IMG/VR virus record: IMGVR_UViG_3300046792_000073
Span: 1 to 58,733 of that record
DNA length: 58,733 nt
Strand: one strand, 5' to 3'
Source of the DNA: a virus
In this document: piece after piece, positions 1-8,620 of the stretch
Layout: every line of letters starts with the position of its first letter
Numbering within the stretch: the stretch's first letter is position 1
Made by a program: the position numbers and the translations under genes
Notes under the pieces: model-generated
Database searches by the model: none
Seen by the model: the letters and a program-made list of their open reading frames with translations, nothing else
What the model was told of the DNA's origin: nothing

Positions 1-170
1 ACCCGGCGCCTTTTTTCTCCCCGTTTGGTGGCCTGTTCGCACCGTGGCCGAGGGTGACCGGGGGTTACAGCGGGTTGCGGGGGTGTTTGGGGAGCTTGCC
101 GGGGGTCTGGCGGGGCGGGTTTGCCGCGCCGGCTCGGCTGGGCTGGTCGTGTGGCGTTACCCTGGCGATC
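1..170. other. Left-edge non-coding segment
   Basis: I see no convincing gene here. Bases 5-10 are GGCGCC followed by six T at 11-16, which resembles the tail of an intrinsic terminator whose stem may lie outside the window. The rest is GC-rich and ends in the candidate -10 box at 158-163. Confidence 0.4.
158..163 (+). promoter_or_regulatory. Candidate -10 box (TACCCT) for leaderless transcript
   Basis: TACCCT matches the actinobacterial TAnnnT -10 consensus and lies 7 nt before the ATG at 171. No Shine-Dalgarno sequence precedes that ATG, which fits a leaderless mRNA. No clear -35 is seen. Confidence 0.4.
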
Positions 171-503
171 ATGGGTGAGCGTCTGCGGTTTTCAGCGGCC
201 GGGCTGCCGGCTGGCCTGGCGTGCGATCCTGACACGGGCGGGATCTCCGGGGTGCCTGAGGGGCCGGGGATCTCGTCGGCGACGGTGACCGGGCGCGGGT
301 ACTACGTGGCCGATGAGCGGTTCCCGCCGGGGACGGCGGTGACGATCTCGGATTTCGCCGAGGGCGACTGGCATGTGTGCCGGGACTGGCCCGAGCATGT
401 GCCCGAGATCTGCCGGGCGCCGCTGGTGCATATCGCGGGGACCGGGGCGGATGGGGTCGTCGGGGAGGCGTGGGTGCAGGCGTCGCGGCTGGCGGCCCGG
501 TGA
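171..503 (+). CDS. Hypothetical protein with a partial Ig-like (He_PIG) motif
   Basis: This 110-residue protein precedes the terminase genes. Residues about 8-30 read GLPAGL...TGGISGVPE, the signature turn of putative Ig (He_PIG) domains, which also occur in the tail protein at 21049-23625. The rest is not recognised. The ATG at 171 is chosen because a -10-like TACCCT lies just upstream; in-frame codons further upstream have no ribosome site. The stop overlaps the next GTG by 4 nt, so the genes are probably translationally coupled. Function is unknown. Confidence 0.6.
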   Translation: MGERLRFSAAGLPAGLACDPDTGGISGVPEGPGISSATVTGRGYYVADERFPPGTAVTISDFAEGDWHVCRDWPEHVPEICRAPLVHIAGTGADGVVGEAWVQASRLAAR

Positions 504-1006
504 CGGCGTCCCGGCTCAAGCAGGCCGAGGTCGCCGACCGGCGCCGCCGGCTGCTCGCCGCGTTGTCGAGCGGGATGACGATCGAGCAGATCGCCGGCGC
601 CGACCCCGAGGATGAGCGCACCGCGTGGGTTGCGGTGTTCGGCGGGTCGCCGGGGCGGGTGGCGCAGGAGGCGCGGCGGGCGCTTGAGCAGGCGGCGGCC
701 AACGATGCGGAGATCGCCGACCGGTATGTGACTCTTGAGCTTGAGCGGCTCGCCGCTGCGGAGCGGCGGGTGCAGCAGATCCTGATCCGCGCGTCGGACG
801 CCCGCGACGGTTTGCTGGCGTTGCGGGCGGTTGACCGGGTGATCCGGCTGTCCGAGCGCCGGTCGGAACTGCTCGCCCTGAATGCGGACAGGTCGAGGCG
901 GAACCCGGCCGGGCCGGCGCCGGCCGAGGATGACCGGGATGACCTGGCGCGGCGCCGGGCCGAGCGCCGGTCGGCGGCCCGGCTGGCGGCGGCGCAGCGG
1001 GGGTGA
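500..1006 (+). CDS. Probable terminase small subunit
   Basis: The 168-residue protein sits directly before the large terminase and overlaps its GTG by 4 nt. It is charged and helical. The N-terminal part (LLAALSSGMTIEQIAGA, about residues 14-30) resembles a DNA-recognition helix-turn-helix, followed by long Arg/Glu/Ala helices and a basic tail. Small terminase subunits bind packaging-initiation DNA and pass it to the ATPase. The call rests mostly on position and architecture. GTG start, overlapping the previous stop. Confidence 0.65.
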   Translation: MTASRLKQAEVADRRRRLLAALSSGMTIEQIAGADPEDERTAWVAVFGGSPGRVAQEARRALEQAAANDAEIADRYVTLELERLAAAERRVQQILIRASDARDGLLALRAVDRVIRLSERRSELLALNADRSRRNPAGPAPAEDDRDDLARRRAERRSAARLAAAQRG

Positions 1007-2787
1007 CTGTCCTCGACGTGCCGGCCGGGTGGCTGGGCGACCCGTGGGCCGAACTGCCGGCCGAGTTCGCGCCGCTGGCGCCGTATATCCCCCCGGGTGA
1101 CCCGTTCGGCACGTCGATGTTCGGGGTGCAGCGGCCGGCGTATTTCACCTGCCCGCAGTGGGTGACCAGCGCCGGCGGGGAGTGCATGGAAAAGGCCGCC
1201 GAGGCGGGCCTGGTCCTGGACCCGTGGGAGGCGTGGTTCCTGATCCACGCCCTCGGCGAGACCGAGCAGGGCCGCTGGGCGAGCTTCGCTGTCAAGCTGA
1301 TCTGTAGCAGGCAAAACGGCAAAGGCGCGATCCTTGAGGCCCGGGAACTGGGCGGCCTGTTCGTGTTCGGCGAGGAACTGATGATCCATTCGGCGCACCG
1401 GTTCAACACCGCCCAAGAGCAGTACCTGCGGATCCTGACCAGGATTGAGAACACGCGGTCGATGATCCGCAAGGTGGCCCGGATTCCCGCCTCGCACGGC
1501 GAGGAAGGCATCGAACTGTTCCCGACGCCGACGATCATCACCGGGTCCGGGGCCAGGGACGTGACCGTGTCGAGGACGCCGCGGTTGCGGTTCCTGGCCC
1601 GGTCCAAGTCGGCCGCTAGGGGGTTCACCGGGGACCTGATCGTGCTGGATGAGGACATGGTCCTCGACGCCGACGACTGCGCGGCGATGATCCCGTCGGT
1701 GAGCGCGCGGGGCCGGCTGACCCAGGCCGGCCCGCAGATCTGGTACATGGGCTCGGCGGGGATCGGGAAGGAATCGACCCAGTCGGCCAAGGTGCGCCGC
1801 AACGGGATGCGCGGCGGCACGAGCCTGTGTTTCGCCGAGTTCTCGGTGATCCTGCACGACGAGTATTGCCCCCGGGACTGCCAGGTCCCCGGCCACCTGG
1901 ACCCCTACGACGAGGCGACGATCGCCGCCGCGAACCCCGGGTACGGGCTGCGCCTTGAGCATGAGATCGCCGTGGCGACCCGCGACAACCTGGGTATCGA
2001 GAAGTGGGCGCAGGAAGTCCTCGGCGTGGGAAACTACCCGTCGGCCGAGGACGCGTTCGCGGTGTTCAGCGAGCGCATGTGGGACGCTATCCGGGTGCGG
2101 GACGGCATCCGCCCGGAACGGCCGGTCGCCGCGATCGACGTCGCCCCCGAGCGGGCCAGCGCCGCGATCGGGGTGTGCGGGATGCGGCCCGACGGCCGGC
2201 GTGCGGTCGAGGTCGCCGACCACCGGCGCGGCGCCGGCTGGGTCGTCGATGCAGCCGTGGGGATCAACCACCGGCGCGGGCCGATGACGTGGGTTGTGGA
2301 CCCGAGGACGGACGCCGGGTCGCTGATCGGCGACCTTGAGGACGCCGGCCTGCGGGTCGAGCAGATGCGGGCGATGGACGTCGCGCAGGCGTTCGGCCAG
2401 TTCTATGACGCGGTGCGGGCGCAGCCCCCGGAGGTCGCCGAGTACGGCGACCCGGCTGTCCGCAAGGCCGTCGGCGGGGCGGACACGAGGCGGATCAGCG
2501 AGGGCCGTGGGTGGGACCGGATCAGCGCGGCGATTGACATCACGACGATCGTCGCGGTCACGAATGCGCACTGGGGGCACAAGCGGTTCGGCGGCGATCT
2601 TGACTACGATGTGGGCGAGTCGGTCGGGTATGACGTGACTGAGGTCATCCGGTACGTCAAGATGGGCGTGTACGGCCCGACCGACCTGATGCGCTTGGCG
2701 TCGCTGGGGATTCTCAGGGCAGCCGACCTGGGCGCGATCGAGCAGGCCGGCATCGTATTGCCGGCTGGGCTCGCTGTGCGCGACTGA
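1003..2787 (+). CDS. Terminase large subunit
   Basis: This 594-residue protein is the ATP-driven DNA packaging motor and headful or cos nuclease. The N-terminal ATPase shows a Walker A variant CSRQNGKGA (101-109) and a Walker B DLIVLDEDM (211-219). The C-terminal RNase H-like nuclease begins near residue 375 with AAIDV (Asp379) and continues with WVVDP (Asp433). Length is usual for phage terminases. It starts with GTG at 1003 in a GTGA overlap with the small subunit. Packaging strategy cannot be read from the sequence. Confidence 0.95.
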   Translation: MTVLDVPAGWLGDPWAELPAEFAPLAPYIPPGDPFGTSMFGVQRPAYFTCPQWVTSAGGECMEKAAEAGLVLDPWEAWFLIHALGETEQGRWASFAVKLICSRQNGKGAILEARELGGLFVFGEELMIHSAHRFNTAQEQYLRILTRIENTRSMIRKVARIPASHGEEGIELFPTPTIITGSGARDVTVSRTPRLRFLARSKSAARGFTGDLIVLDEDMVLDADDCAAMIPSVSARGRLTQAGPQIWYMGSAGIGKESTQSAKVRRNGMRGGTSLCFAEFSVILHDEYCPRDCQVPGHLDPYDEATIAAANPGYGLRLEHEIAVATRDNLGIEKWAQEVLGVGNYPSAEDAFAVFSERMWDAIRVRDGIRPERPVAAIDVAPERASAAIGVCGMRPDGRRAVEVADHRRGAGWVVDAAVGINHRRGPMTWVVDPRTDAGSLIGDLEDAGLRVEQMRAMDVAQAFGQFYDAVRAQPPEVAEYGDPAVRKAVGGADTRRISEGRGWDRISAAIDITTIVAVTNAHWGHKRFGGDLDYDVGESVGYDVTEVIRYVKMGVYGPTDLMRLASLGILRAADLGAIEQAGIVLPAGLAVRD

Positions 2788-2797
2788 GGGAGGCTAG

Positions 2798-3076
2798 ATG
2801 GTGGCGGACGTCCACGCACTAGGGGCCGGGGACTCTCGCCCGTCAGGTGTCAAGAATTGGTTGACGGCCAAGGGGCGGCCGTGGGCGGCGGGTGCGTGGG
2901 GGAAGGTCAAGGCGTCCACGACGATCAGGGCGCTTCCTGGCGTGACGGCGATGATCGCCTGGTCGTGCTCGGTCGGGGGGGCGGTCAACTACTTCGCCCA
3001 CGGGCTCGGCGTGTGGGCCGGGCTCGGCGTGTTCGCGTGGTTCATGACCCGCCTCGACTCGCGTATCGGCAGCTAG
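2798..3076 (+). CDS. Small membrane protein
   Basis: This 92-residue protein has an N-terminal soluble half and a hydrophobic C-terminal half (about 46-84) that could form one or two membrane spans, ending in a short basic tail. A GGGAGG ribosome site precedes the ATG. It lies between terminase and portal, where small accessory genes are common. Family not recognised. Confidence 0.65.
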   Translation: MVADVHALGAGDSRPSGVKNWLTAKGRPWAAGAWGKVKASTTIRALPGVTAMIAWSCSVGGAVNYFAHGLGVWAGLGVFAWFMTRLDSRIGS

Positions 3077-3081
3077 CCCCC

Positions 3082-3351
3082 GTGTGCGGCGAGGAACTGC
3101 TGACCGAGGCGCAGCGCCAGGCCGCGACCGAGGCGATCGAGGCCCGGGTCGCCGAGATCCTCGGCGACGTGGCCGCCTGGCAGCCGCTGGGGTTCGTGCC
3201 TGAGGCGTTCAAGGCGCCGCCGGTGTTCACCGCGAGCTACGACCTCGGGTGCCGGATCTGCTCGTCGGCCGGCTGGTCCTCGTGCCCGGCGCACGGCCCG
3301 TTCCGGCCGGTCCCCGATTCTCTGCCGTTCCGGTCGATCGGGGGCTGCTAG
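3082..3351 (+). CDS. Small Cys-motif protein
   Basis: This 89-residue protein starts with GTG 5 nt after the previous stop. The C-terminal half carries CRICSSAGWSSCPAH, a possible zinc-binding knuckle. The N-terminal half is a Glu/Ala helix. The stop abuts the portal start. Similar short CxxC proteins precede portals in other actinophages, but I do not recognise this one. No strong ribosome site, so the start is uncertain. Confidence 0.6.
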   Translation: MCGEELLTEAQRQAATEAIEARVAEILGDVAAWQPLGFVPEAFKAPPVFTASYDLGCRICSSAGWSSCPAHGPFRPVPDSLPFRSIGGC

Positions 3352-4728
3352 GTGGGTGTGTTCTCCGGGCCGAGGTCGGTGACCGGCAAGCAGGTCCGGG
3401 CGTCCGACCCGGGGCCGACGTTCGGCATGTGGGGCATCAGTTCGCCGATGGACCTGATCCCGACCCGCCCGTTTCAGCGGCTCGGCCCGACCGTCACCCA
3501 GGACACCGCCATGCGGCACTCGGCGGTGTGGCGGGCGCTCACCCTGCGCGCCGACATGGAATCGACCCTGCCGCTGCTGCCGTACACGATGGTCGCCGGG
3601 GAGCAGGTCCAACTGTCCTACACGCCGATGATCCTGTCGGCGCCCGGCGGCCCGGAAGTGCCGATCGAGGAATACCTGTACTCGTCGCGGCTGGACCTGG
3701 ACCGGGCCGGGAACCACATCGCGATCATCACCGAGGTCAACGGGTACGGGCAGCCGGCCAAACTTGAGGCGCAGCCGTCGCAGGAATGCACGGTGCTGGT
3801 CCGGGGCGGGAAGCTGTGGAAGTACCGGATCGCCGGGAAACTGTATGACCCGGAGATGATCTGGCACGAAAAGCAGTACACAAGCTCGGGCCTGTACGTC
3901 GGCCTGTCGCCGGTCGCCTACGCCGCCTGGTCGCTGGGCCTGTACCTGAATGTGCAGGAGTTCGCGACGAACTGGTTTGCCCAGGGCGGCATCCCCAAGG
4001 CCCGGCTAAAGAACACGGCCAAGGTGATCCCGCCGGGGCAGACGGCGGTGATCAAGGAGGCGTGGCGGGCGTCGATCTCGGCCGGTGAGCCGTTCGTCCA
4101 TGGCAGCGACTGGGACTACGAACTGATGCAAGCCCAGGAAGCATCGGCGGACTGGCTTGACGCGATGGCCGCCACCGTCCCCGACGTGGCCCGGTTCATG
4201 AATGTGCCGGTGGACATGATCGACGGCACCCCGACCGGGGCCCGCACCGGCCGCACCGACCTGACGTATGCCAACATCGGGCAGCGCAACGCGCAGTTCC
4301 TGGTGCTGCACCTGTCCCCGGCGCTGGTCCGCCGGGAACGGAAGTGGTCGGCGGGGCTGCTGCCGGCCCGGCAGTTCTGCCAGTTCGTGCCCGACGAACT
4401 GTTCCGCATGGACCCGATGGCCAAGGCCCTGTTTCAGCGGGCCAGGATCGACGCGCGCACCCTCGCCCCGTCCGAGGCCCGCGAGGACTGGGGACTGCCG
4501 GCGCTCACCGCGGCGCAGGTCGCCGAGTTCGACCATTTCTGGCCGCCGGTGGGGAACGTGCAAGGCGAGGGGCCGTACCCGGAAGGTTCCGGCCCGGGGG
4601 AGGACCCGTCCGAGGACCCGACCGACCCGATCGACCCCGGCGGCGACCAATCGGCGTCGCTGGGCAACCCGTTCACCGCCCGGGAGCTTCCCGGCCGGCG
4701 CCGGCTGGCCATCGGGGCCGGCCGCTAA
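3352..4728 (+). CDS. Portal protein (HK97 type)
   Basis: The 458-residue protein forms the dodecameric portal at the capsid vertex, through which DNA is packaged and to which the tail connects. Features match the HK97-like Phage_portal family: RHSAVWRALTLRADMESTLP near residue 55, an IWHEKQYTSSGLYVGLSP-type segment near 170, and a stem region around 250-330. The C-terminal tail (about 400-435) is rich in Asp, Glu and Pro and is probably disordered. GTG start directly abuts the previous stop. It is followed by the prohead protease, the classical head order. Confidence 0.9.
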   Translation: MGVFSGPRSVTGKQVRASDPGPTFGMWGISSPMDLIPTRPFQRLGPTVTQDTAMRHSAVWRALTLRADMESTLPLLPYTMVAGEQVQLSYTPMILSAPGGPEVPIEEYLYSSRLDLDRAGNHIAIITEVNGYGQPAKLEAQPSQECTVLVRGGKLWKYRIAGKLYDPEMIWHEKQYTSSGLYVGLSPVAYAAWSLGLYLNVQEFATNWFAQGGIPKARLKNTAKVIPPGQTAVIKEAWRASISAGEPFVHGSDWDYELMQAQEASADWLDAMAATVPDVARFMNVPVDMIDGTPTGARTGRTDLTYANIGQRNAQFLVLHLSPALVRRERKWSAGLLPARQFCQFVPDELFRMDPMAKALFQRARIDARTLAPSEAREDWGLPALTAAQVAEFDHFWPPVGNVQGEGPYPEGSGPGEDPSEDPTDPIDPGGDQSASLGNPFTARELPGRRRLAIGAGR

Positions 4729-4746
4729 ACGAAGGAAAGGACTGTC

Positions 4747-5598
4747 ATGGCCGGAACCCCTCCCGAGGCGGGACGCGCCGAGCACTTCGCCGAGGACGCC
4801 GCCGGGCTGCGCGCAGCCGGCGCCCAGGCCCGCGCCGATCACATGCCCGGCCGCCGGGGCAAGCCTGACGACGGCGCGCGGATGGCGACGTTCCGCGCCC
4901 AGTTCCGGCACGAGCCGGTGGTCGTCGCCGGGAAGGAACTGCGGCGCCTCGACGGGTACGCCAGCGTCGTCGAGCAGCCGTATTCGATGTGGGACATGTG
5001 GGGCGAGTACACCGAGGAGATCGCCGCGACGGCGTTCGACGCGACCCTCGCCGCCGGCCCCGACGTGGCGTTCCTGACCAACCACCGGGGCGTGACGATG
5101 GCCCGCACCAAGGGCGGGACCCCGACGCTGACCCTCGACGCCGACCCGCGCGGCCTGCACATGGAAGCCCTGGTGAACCCGGCCCGCACCGACGTGCGGG
5201 ATCTGCTGACCGCGATCGACGACGAGAACATCACCGAGATGTCGTTCGCGTTCATGATCCTCGACTGGGAATGGAACGAGGATTACGACCAGTGCCGGAT
5301 CAACTCGGTGGACCTGGACCGGGGCGACGTGTCGGCGGTGAACTTCGGCGCCAACCCGTACACGTCGATCGCGGCCCGGTCGCAGGAGGTCATGGGCCTG
5401 CTGCCGCACCTGCCCGACGGGGTCGCCCGCGCCGCCATGAGCACCCTCGGCCGGCAACTGGGCATCCCCGTCCACACGATCGAGCGGCTGTCCACCCAGG
5501 CCGCGCAGGCGCGTGCCGCAGCGGACCCGGACCCGGTCGAGGCCGCGTCCCGGGGCCGGTCGGTGGCGCTGGTTGAGCGGCTGCTCGACCTCGACTGA
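4747..5598 (+). CDS. Prohead protease (S78/U35 family)
   Basis: This 283-residue protein is the HK97-type maturation serine protease that trims capsid and scaffold. The family signature is visible: FLTNHRG with catalytic His113 and EMSFAFM with nucleophile Ser166, spaced as in the family. The first 50 residues are a charged extension. Residues past about 230 are a helical Ala/Arg tail that may act as scaffold. A purine-rich AAAGGA precedes the ATG. The next gene is the major capsid protein. Confidence 0.92.
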   Translation: MAGTPPEAGRAEHFAEDAAGLRAAGAQARADHMPGRRGKPDDGARMATFRAQFRHEPVVVAGKELRRLDGYASVVEQPYSMWDMWGEYTEEIAATAFDATLAAGPDVAFLTNHRGVTMARTKGGTPTLTLDADPRGLHMEALVNPARTDVRDLLTAIDDENITEMSFAFMILDWEWNEDYDQCRINSVDLDRGDVSAVNFGANPYTSIAARSQEVMGLLPHLPDGVARAAMSTLGRQLGIPVHTIERLSTQAAQARAAADPDPVEAASRGRSVALVERLLDLD

Positions 5599-5615
5599 CC
5601 GGTCCGCCCGGTCGG

Positions 5616-5654
5616 GCTCGCGGCGCGGCGGTGCTGTCCTGCCGCGCCGCGAGC
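5616..5654 (+). terminator. Perfect 14-bp hairpin between protease and capsid genes
   Basis: Arms 5616-5629 and 5641-5654 are perfectly complementary, with an 11-nt loop. No T tract follows, so it may be an attenuator, a processing site, or a stabiliser of the 5' end of the capsid message rather than a full terminator. Confidence 0.6.
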
Positions 5655-5658
5655 TATG

Positions 5659-5664
5659 TATGAT
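5659..5664 (+). promoter_or_regulatory. Candidate capsid promoter -10 (TATGAT)
   Basis: TATGAT is close to the sigma-70 consensus and lies directly after the 14-bp hairpin, 154 nt before the capsid ATG. The best -35 candidate (CTGTCC, 5634-5639) is weak and falls in the hairpin. A separate promoter would explain high capsid expression. Confidence 0.4.
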
Positions 5665-5691
5665 CAGCGACTAGGAACTGCCGGCGCCGGC

Positions 5692-5765
5692 AATCAGACC
5701 GGCGGCATGTGGCAATCAGACCTCTCCGGTGTCCTGTACGGCGCCGCACGGCCGGCTATCAGACC
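5692..5765. repeat. Three ATCAGACC repeats in the capsid leader
   Basis: ATCAGACC occurs at 5693-5700, 5715-5722 and 5758-5765, each preceded by AA or CT. Two copies continue into GGCG. The repeats sit between the candidate promoter and the capsid ATG and could bind a protein or RNA. Confidence 0.45.
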
Positions 5766-5818
5766 GGCGATCTGGGCGGCGAGTCCACGGCATCCCAGCA
5801 CACCCGAGAGGCACAGTC

Positions 5819-7279
5819 ATGCCGGTATTCGTCGATGACCTGATCAACGGCATCGAAGTCGAGCTTGAGCAGGCGCAGCGGCAGCGCGACAAGGCGCAGC
5901 ACGAGATCAAGATCATCCTTGAAAGGTCCCGGCAGGCGGGTGAGGCGACCCTGTCCGCCGAGGACGACCAGCGGGTCGAGGACCTGTTCCGGTCGCGGGA
6001 CAAGCTCAAGGCCGACATCCGGGGCATCGAGAACCGGCTCAACCAGGCCAAGCGGGCCAAGGCCGAGGAACTTGAGGCCGCCGAGATCCAGGCCGAGCGC
6101 GACGCGAACCCGGCCGCGGTGCGGGTGATGCCCGCCGACCGCAGGAACACTGACCGGGCCGCGTCGGTGTCCGTGGGCCGCAACGAGCGCACCTACCGCC
6201 CGGACACTGACAAGAAGGGCGTCCGGTTCCTGTCCGACGTCACCCGGGCCATGATCTTCAACGACCCGGAGGCGGCGAACCGGCTCGCCTCGCACATGGC
6301 CGAGGAAAGGATCGAGCGCGGCGACAAGCTGATGCGCGCCGCCGGCGACTCGACGACCGCGAACTGGGCCGGCCTGACCGTCCCCCAGTACCTCACCGAC
6401 ATGTACGCGCCGGCCGTGGCCGCGATGCGGCCGTTCGCCGACATCTGCAACCACCACGACCTCCCCGCCAACGGGATGACGGTCAACATTTCCCTGGTCA
6501 CGACCCCGTCGGCCGTCGGGTTGCAGGCGTCCGAGCTTCCCGCCGGCGTCACCGCCCAGTCGATCGACGACACGCTGCTGACCGAGAACGTGCAGACCGC
6601 CGCCGGGCAGGTCACCCTGTCCCGCCAGGCGATCGACCGGGGCACCGGCATCGAGGAAGTCACGATGCAGGACCTGTTCCGCCGGTACGCCACCAACCTC
6701 GACTCGACGCTGATCAACCAGGCCACGACCGGCCTGTCGGCGCTGGCGGTGGCCAACAACTTCACGACCACGTACAACGTGCAGAACTTCTACTCCAAGA
6801 TCATGGGCGCGGCGGCCGGGGTCGAGGCGGCGCTGCTCGCCCAGGCCAATCCGACGCATGTGATCATGTACTCGACGCGGTGGTGGAACCTGGCCGCGCA
6901 GGTGTCGGCAAACTTCCCGTTCATCAACGTCATGGGCGCGGCGATGCCGTGGCAGGGCGGCGCGATGGACCCGAACAGCACCTACCAGACCGGGATCCGT
7001 GGCCGGCTCCCGTCGGGGCTGCTGGTGGTGTCCGACAACAACGTGCCGAACAACCTGGGCGCCTCCACCAACCAGGACGAGGTCTACGTCGTCGCCAGCG
7101 ACGAATGCCACCTGTGGGAGGACCCCGACGCCCCGGTGTTCATCCGCGCCGAGCAGCCCAAGGCCGCCCAGCTTGGCGTCCTGCTGGTCCTGTACGGGTA
7201 CTTCGCCTACAGCTTCCGGCGGTACGCCTCGGCGGTCCAGAAGGTCTCGGGCACCAGCCTGACGACCCCGTCGTTCTGA
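5819..7279 (+). CDS. Major capsid protein (HK97 fold)
   Basis: This 486-residue protein forms the icosahedral shell. Residues about 10-85 are a charged coiled coil, the delta (scaffolding) domain usually removed by the prohead protease. The rest has HK97-family landmarks: GLTVPQYLTDMYAP near 180, the ELPAGVTAQSIDD region near 240 and a C-terminal DECHLWEDP segment. It is placed right after the protease. GAGAGG precedes the ATG at 5819; an in-frame upstream ATG at 5729 lacks a ribosome site and encodes an atypical Arg-rich stretch. Confidence 0.93.
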   Translation: MPVFVDDLINGIEVELEQAQRQRDKAQHEIKIILERSRQAGEATLSAEDDQRVEDLFRSRDKLKADIRGIENRLNQAKRAKAEELEAAEIQAERDANPAAVRVMPADRRNTDRAASVSVGRNERTYRPDTDKKGVRFLSDVTRAMIFNDPEAANRLASHMAEERIERGDKLMRAAGDSTTANWAGLTVPQYLTDMYAPAVAAMRPFADICNHHDLPANGMTVNISLVTTPSAVGLQASELPAGVTAQSIDDTLLTENVQTAAGQVTLSRQAIDRGTGIEEVTMQDLFRRYATNLDSTLINQATTGLSALAVANNFTTTYNVQNFYSKIMGAAAGVEAALLAQANPTHVIMYSTRWWNLAAQVSANFPFINVMGAAMPWQGGAMDPNSTYQTGIRGRLPSGLLVVSDNNVPNNLGASTNQDEVYVVASDECHLWEDPDAPVFIRAEQPKAAQLGVLLVLYGYFAYSFRRYASAVQKVSGTSLTTPSF

Positions 7280-7287
7280 CCCGGTAA
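7279..7287 (+). promoter_or_regulatory. ACCCGGTAA motif copy
   Basis: This exact copy of the dispersed 9-bp word lies directly at the end of the capsid gene, before the GTG at 7311. See the finding on this word. Confidence 0.4.
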
Positions 7288-7310
7288 CAATTAGGGGCCG
7301 AGGGGTCGCG

Positions 7311-7841
7311 GTGCTCGTCGTCCGGGCGTGGCCGGATCACCCGCCGGCCGGCCGTCCGCACATCGTGGACGGCTGGCCGAGGGTGCCGGTCGACGACTAC
7401 GACTACCGGGCACTGGCCAGCGTCGGCGAGAACGTCATCTCAATGGACTGGGACACCGCCTGCTCGGCCGAGGACCTGCGGCACTTCGCCGCGCAGGCGG
7501 CCGAGCAGCCGGCCGAGATCCTCGTCGCCCCCGTCCGCACCTACTACGGCCCCACACCAGGGCAGTGGAACCTCGCCACGATCGACGGGACCATCCTGCC
7601 GACCGGGGCACCCGTGGCCGACGTCTTCGGATTCGGCCTGGTCTACCTGCCGCGCGCCCGGCTCGCCGCGTTCACCGCGGCGAACCCGGGGGCCCGGCTG
7701 ATCGACCCGGTGTTCTCTAGCTGGCACTACGAGACCACCGGCAGGGGGGTGCGGGTGTGCTGGTCGGTGCGGCCGGTGCACCTGCACTACCCCGACGCCA
7801 TCAGCGGTCGCCTGACGATGGGAGAGGCCCGTGCCGCTTGA
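7311..7841 (+). CDS. Glycosyltransferase-like protein next to capsid
   Basis: This 176-residue protein starts with GTG after an AGGGG-rich leader. Its pattern (SMDWDTACSAEDLRHFA, then an EILVAPVRTYYGP segment, then FGFGLVYLPRARLAAF and a closing VRPVHLHYPD) resembles a small GT-A type fold in which an acidic motif binds metal and nucleotide-sugar and a late His segment closes the site. Genes of this kind next to capsid genes could glycosylate virion proteins. I base this on pattern only; a structural protein of unknown function is the alternative. Confidence 0.45.
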   Translation: MLVVRAWPDHPPAGRPHIVDGWPRVPVDDYDYRALASVGENVISMDWDTACSAEDLRHFAAQAAEQPAEILVAPVRTYYGPTPGQWNLATIDGTILPTGAPVADVFGFGLVYLPRARLAAFTAANPGARLIDPVFSSWHYETTGRGVRVCWSVRPVHLHYPDAISGRLTMGEARAA

Positions 7842-8148
7842 CAGGGACGAACGTGACAAGATCCGCGACCGGTACGCCGACGACGGCCGGCGCGGCCAGG
7901 TCGAGCAGGCCGCCTCGGCGTACCTGACGGCCCGCGAGCTAGGGCAGGTGACCGCGATGGACGACGCACGGAACCGGATGGCCGCGCTCGGGTATGAGTC
8001 CGACGCCGCCGCCAAGGACCGGAAGGCCCAGGCCGCCGAGGACCGCAAGCAGGCCGCCGCCGACACGCCGGACAAGGGCGAGCCCAAGGGCAAGGGGCCG
8101 GCGCCGGCGCAGACCGGGACCCGGGGCCGCGCCACCAGGGGCGGCTGA
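7831..8148 (+). CDS. Charged head-region protein
   Basis: This 105-residue protein starts with GTG inside the previous gene, with GGGAGAGG upstream. Residues 1-75 are helical and charged. Residues 76-105 are a Lys/Pro/Gly low-complexity tail. Small proteins of this type after the capsid gene often serve in head completion. Not recognised. Confidence 0.6.
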   Translation: MPLDRDERDKIRDRYADDGRRGQVEQAASAYLTARELGQVTAMDDARNRMAALGYESDAAAKDRKAQAAEDRKQAAADTPDKGEPKGKGPAPAQTGTRGRATRGG

Positions 8149-8149
8149 C

Positions 8150-8620
8150 ATGTACACGGTCACCTGCCCGCAGTCGGGGCTGTCGGCGGTGGTGTCGTGC
8201 GGCTGCCACCTGGTGGGCCACCCGGTGGCCGAGACCGGCGAGCATCACGCCCGGTGCCAGATGGCGAACTTGACGTCGAACCTGGCCTGCCCGCCCGCGT
8301 CCGGGTGCTGCCAGGAGGACCACGACCACGAGGCGGCGGCGAACGCGTGCCCCGGCGGTCACGGCGACTGCCCCGACCCGGGATCGTGCGCGCTGCACGC
8401 GTCGGTGCGGGCGCACTACCGGGCCACCCTCGACGCCCACCGGGCCCATGTCGAGGCCGGCGGCCAGGACCGGCACGCGATCGAGGACCTGGCCGAGCCG
8501 CCGCCCTCGTGCCCCGGCGGGCACTGCCATGTGGCCCTGCCCGACTGCACCGTATGCCACCCGGTGATCATCACAGCCGGGATCGGGACCGCGGTACTGC
8601 GGCCGGTGGCTGCGGCATGA
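8150..8620 (+). CDS. Cys/His-rich protein
   Basis: The 156-residue protein has about 15 cysteines and many histidines, including SCGCH, GCCQEDHDH and CTVCH, so it probably binds several metal ions or forms disulfides. It starts at an ATG one base after the previous stop and ends in an ATGA overlap with the next gene. The context is head genes; a decoration or accessory role is possible but unproven. Confidence 0.6.
   Translation: MYTVTCPQSGLSAVVSCGCHLVGHPVAETGEHHARCQMANLTSNLACPPASGCCQEDHDHEAAANACPGGHGDCPDPGSCALHASVRAHYRATLDAHRAHVEAGGQDRHAIEDLAEPPPSCPGGHCHVALPDCTVCHPVIITAGIGTAVLRPVAAA

Noticed and set aside
169-2580. Long leftward open frame opposite terminase
   Set aside because: It is Arg/Pro/His-rich without domains and lies opposite the clear terminase genes; high GC leaves such antisense frames open.
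4006-5475. Long leftward open frame opposite portal and protease
   Set aside because: Composition is typical of antisense shadow and no family is recognisable; the plus-strand portal and protease are certain.
5600-5820. Attachment site or integration locus suggested by repeats before the capsid gene
   Set aside because: No integrase anywhere in the window and repeats are only 8 bp.
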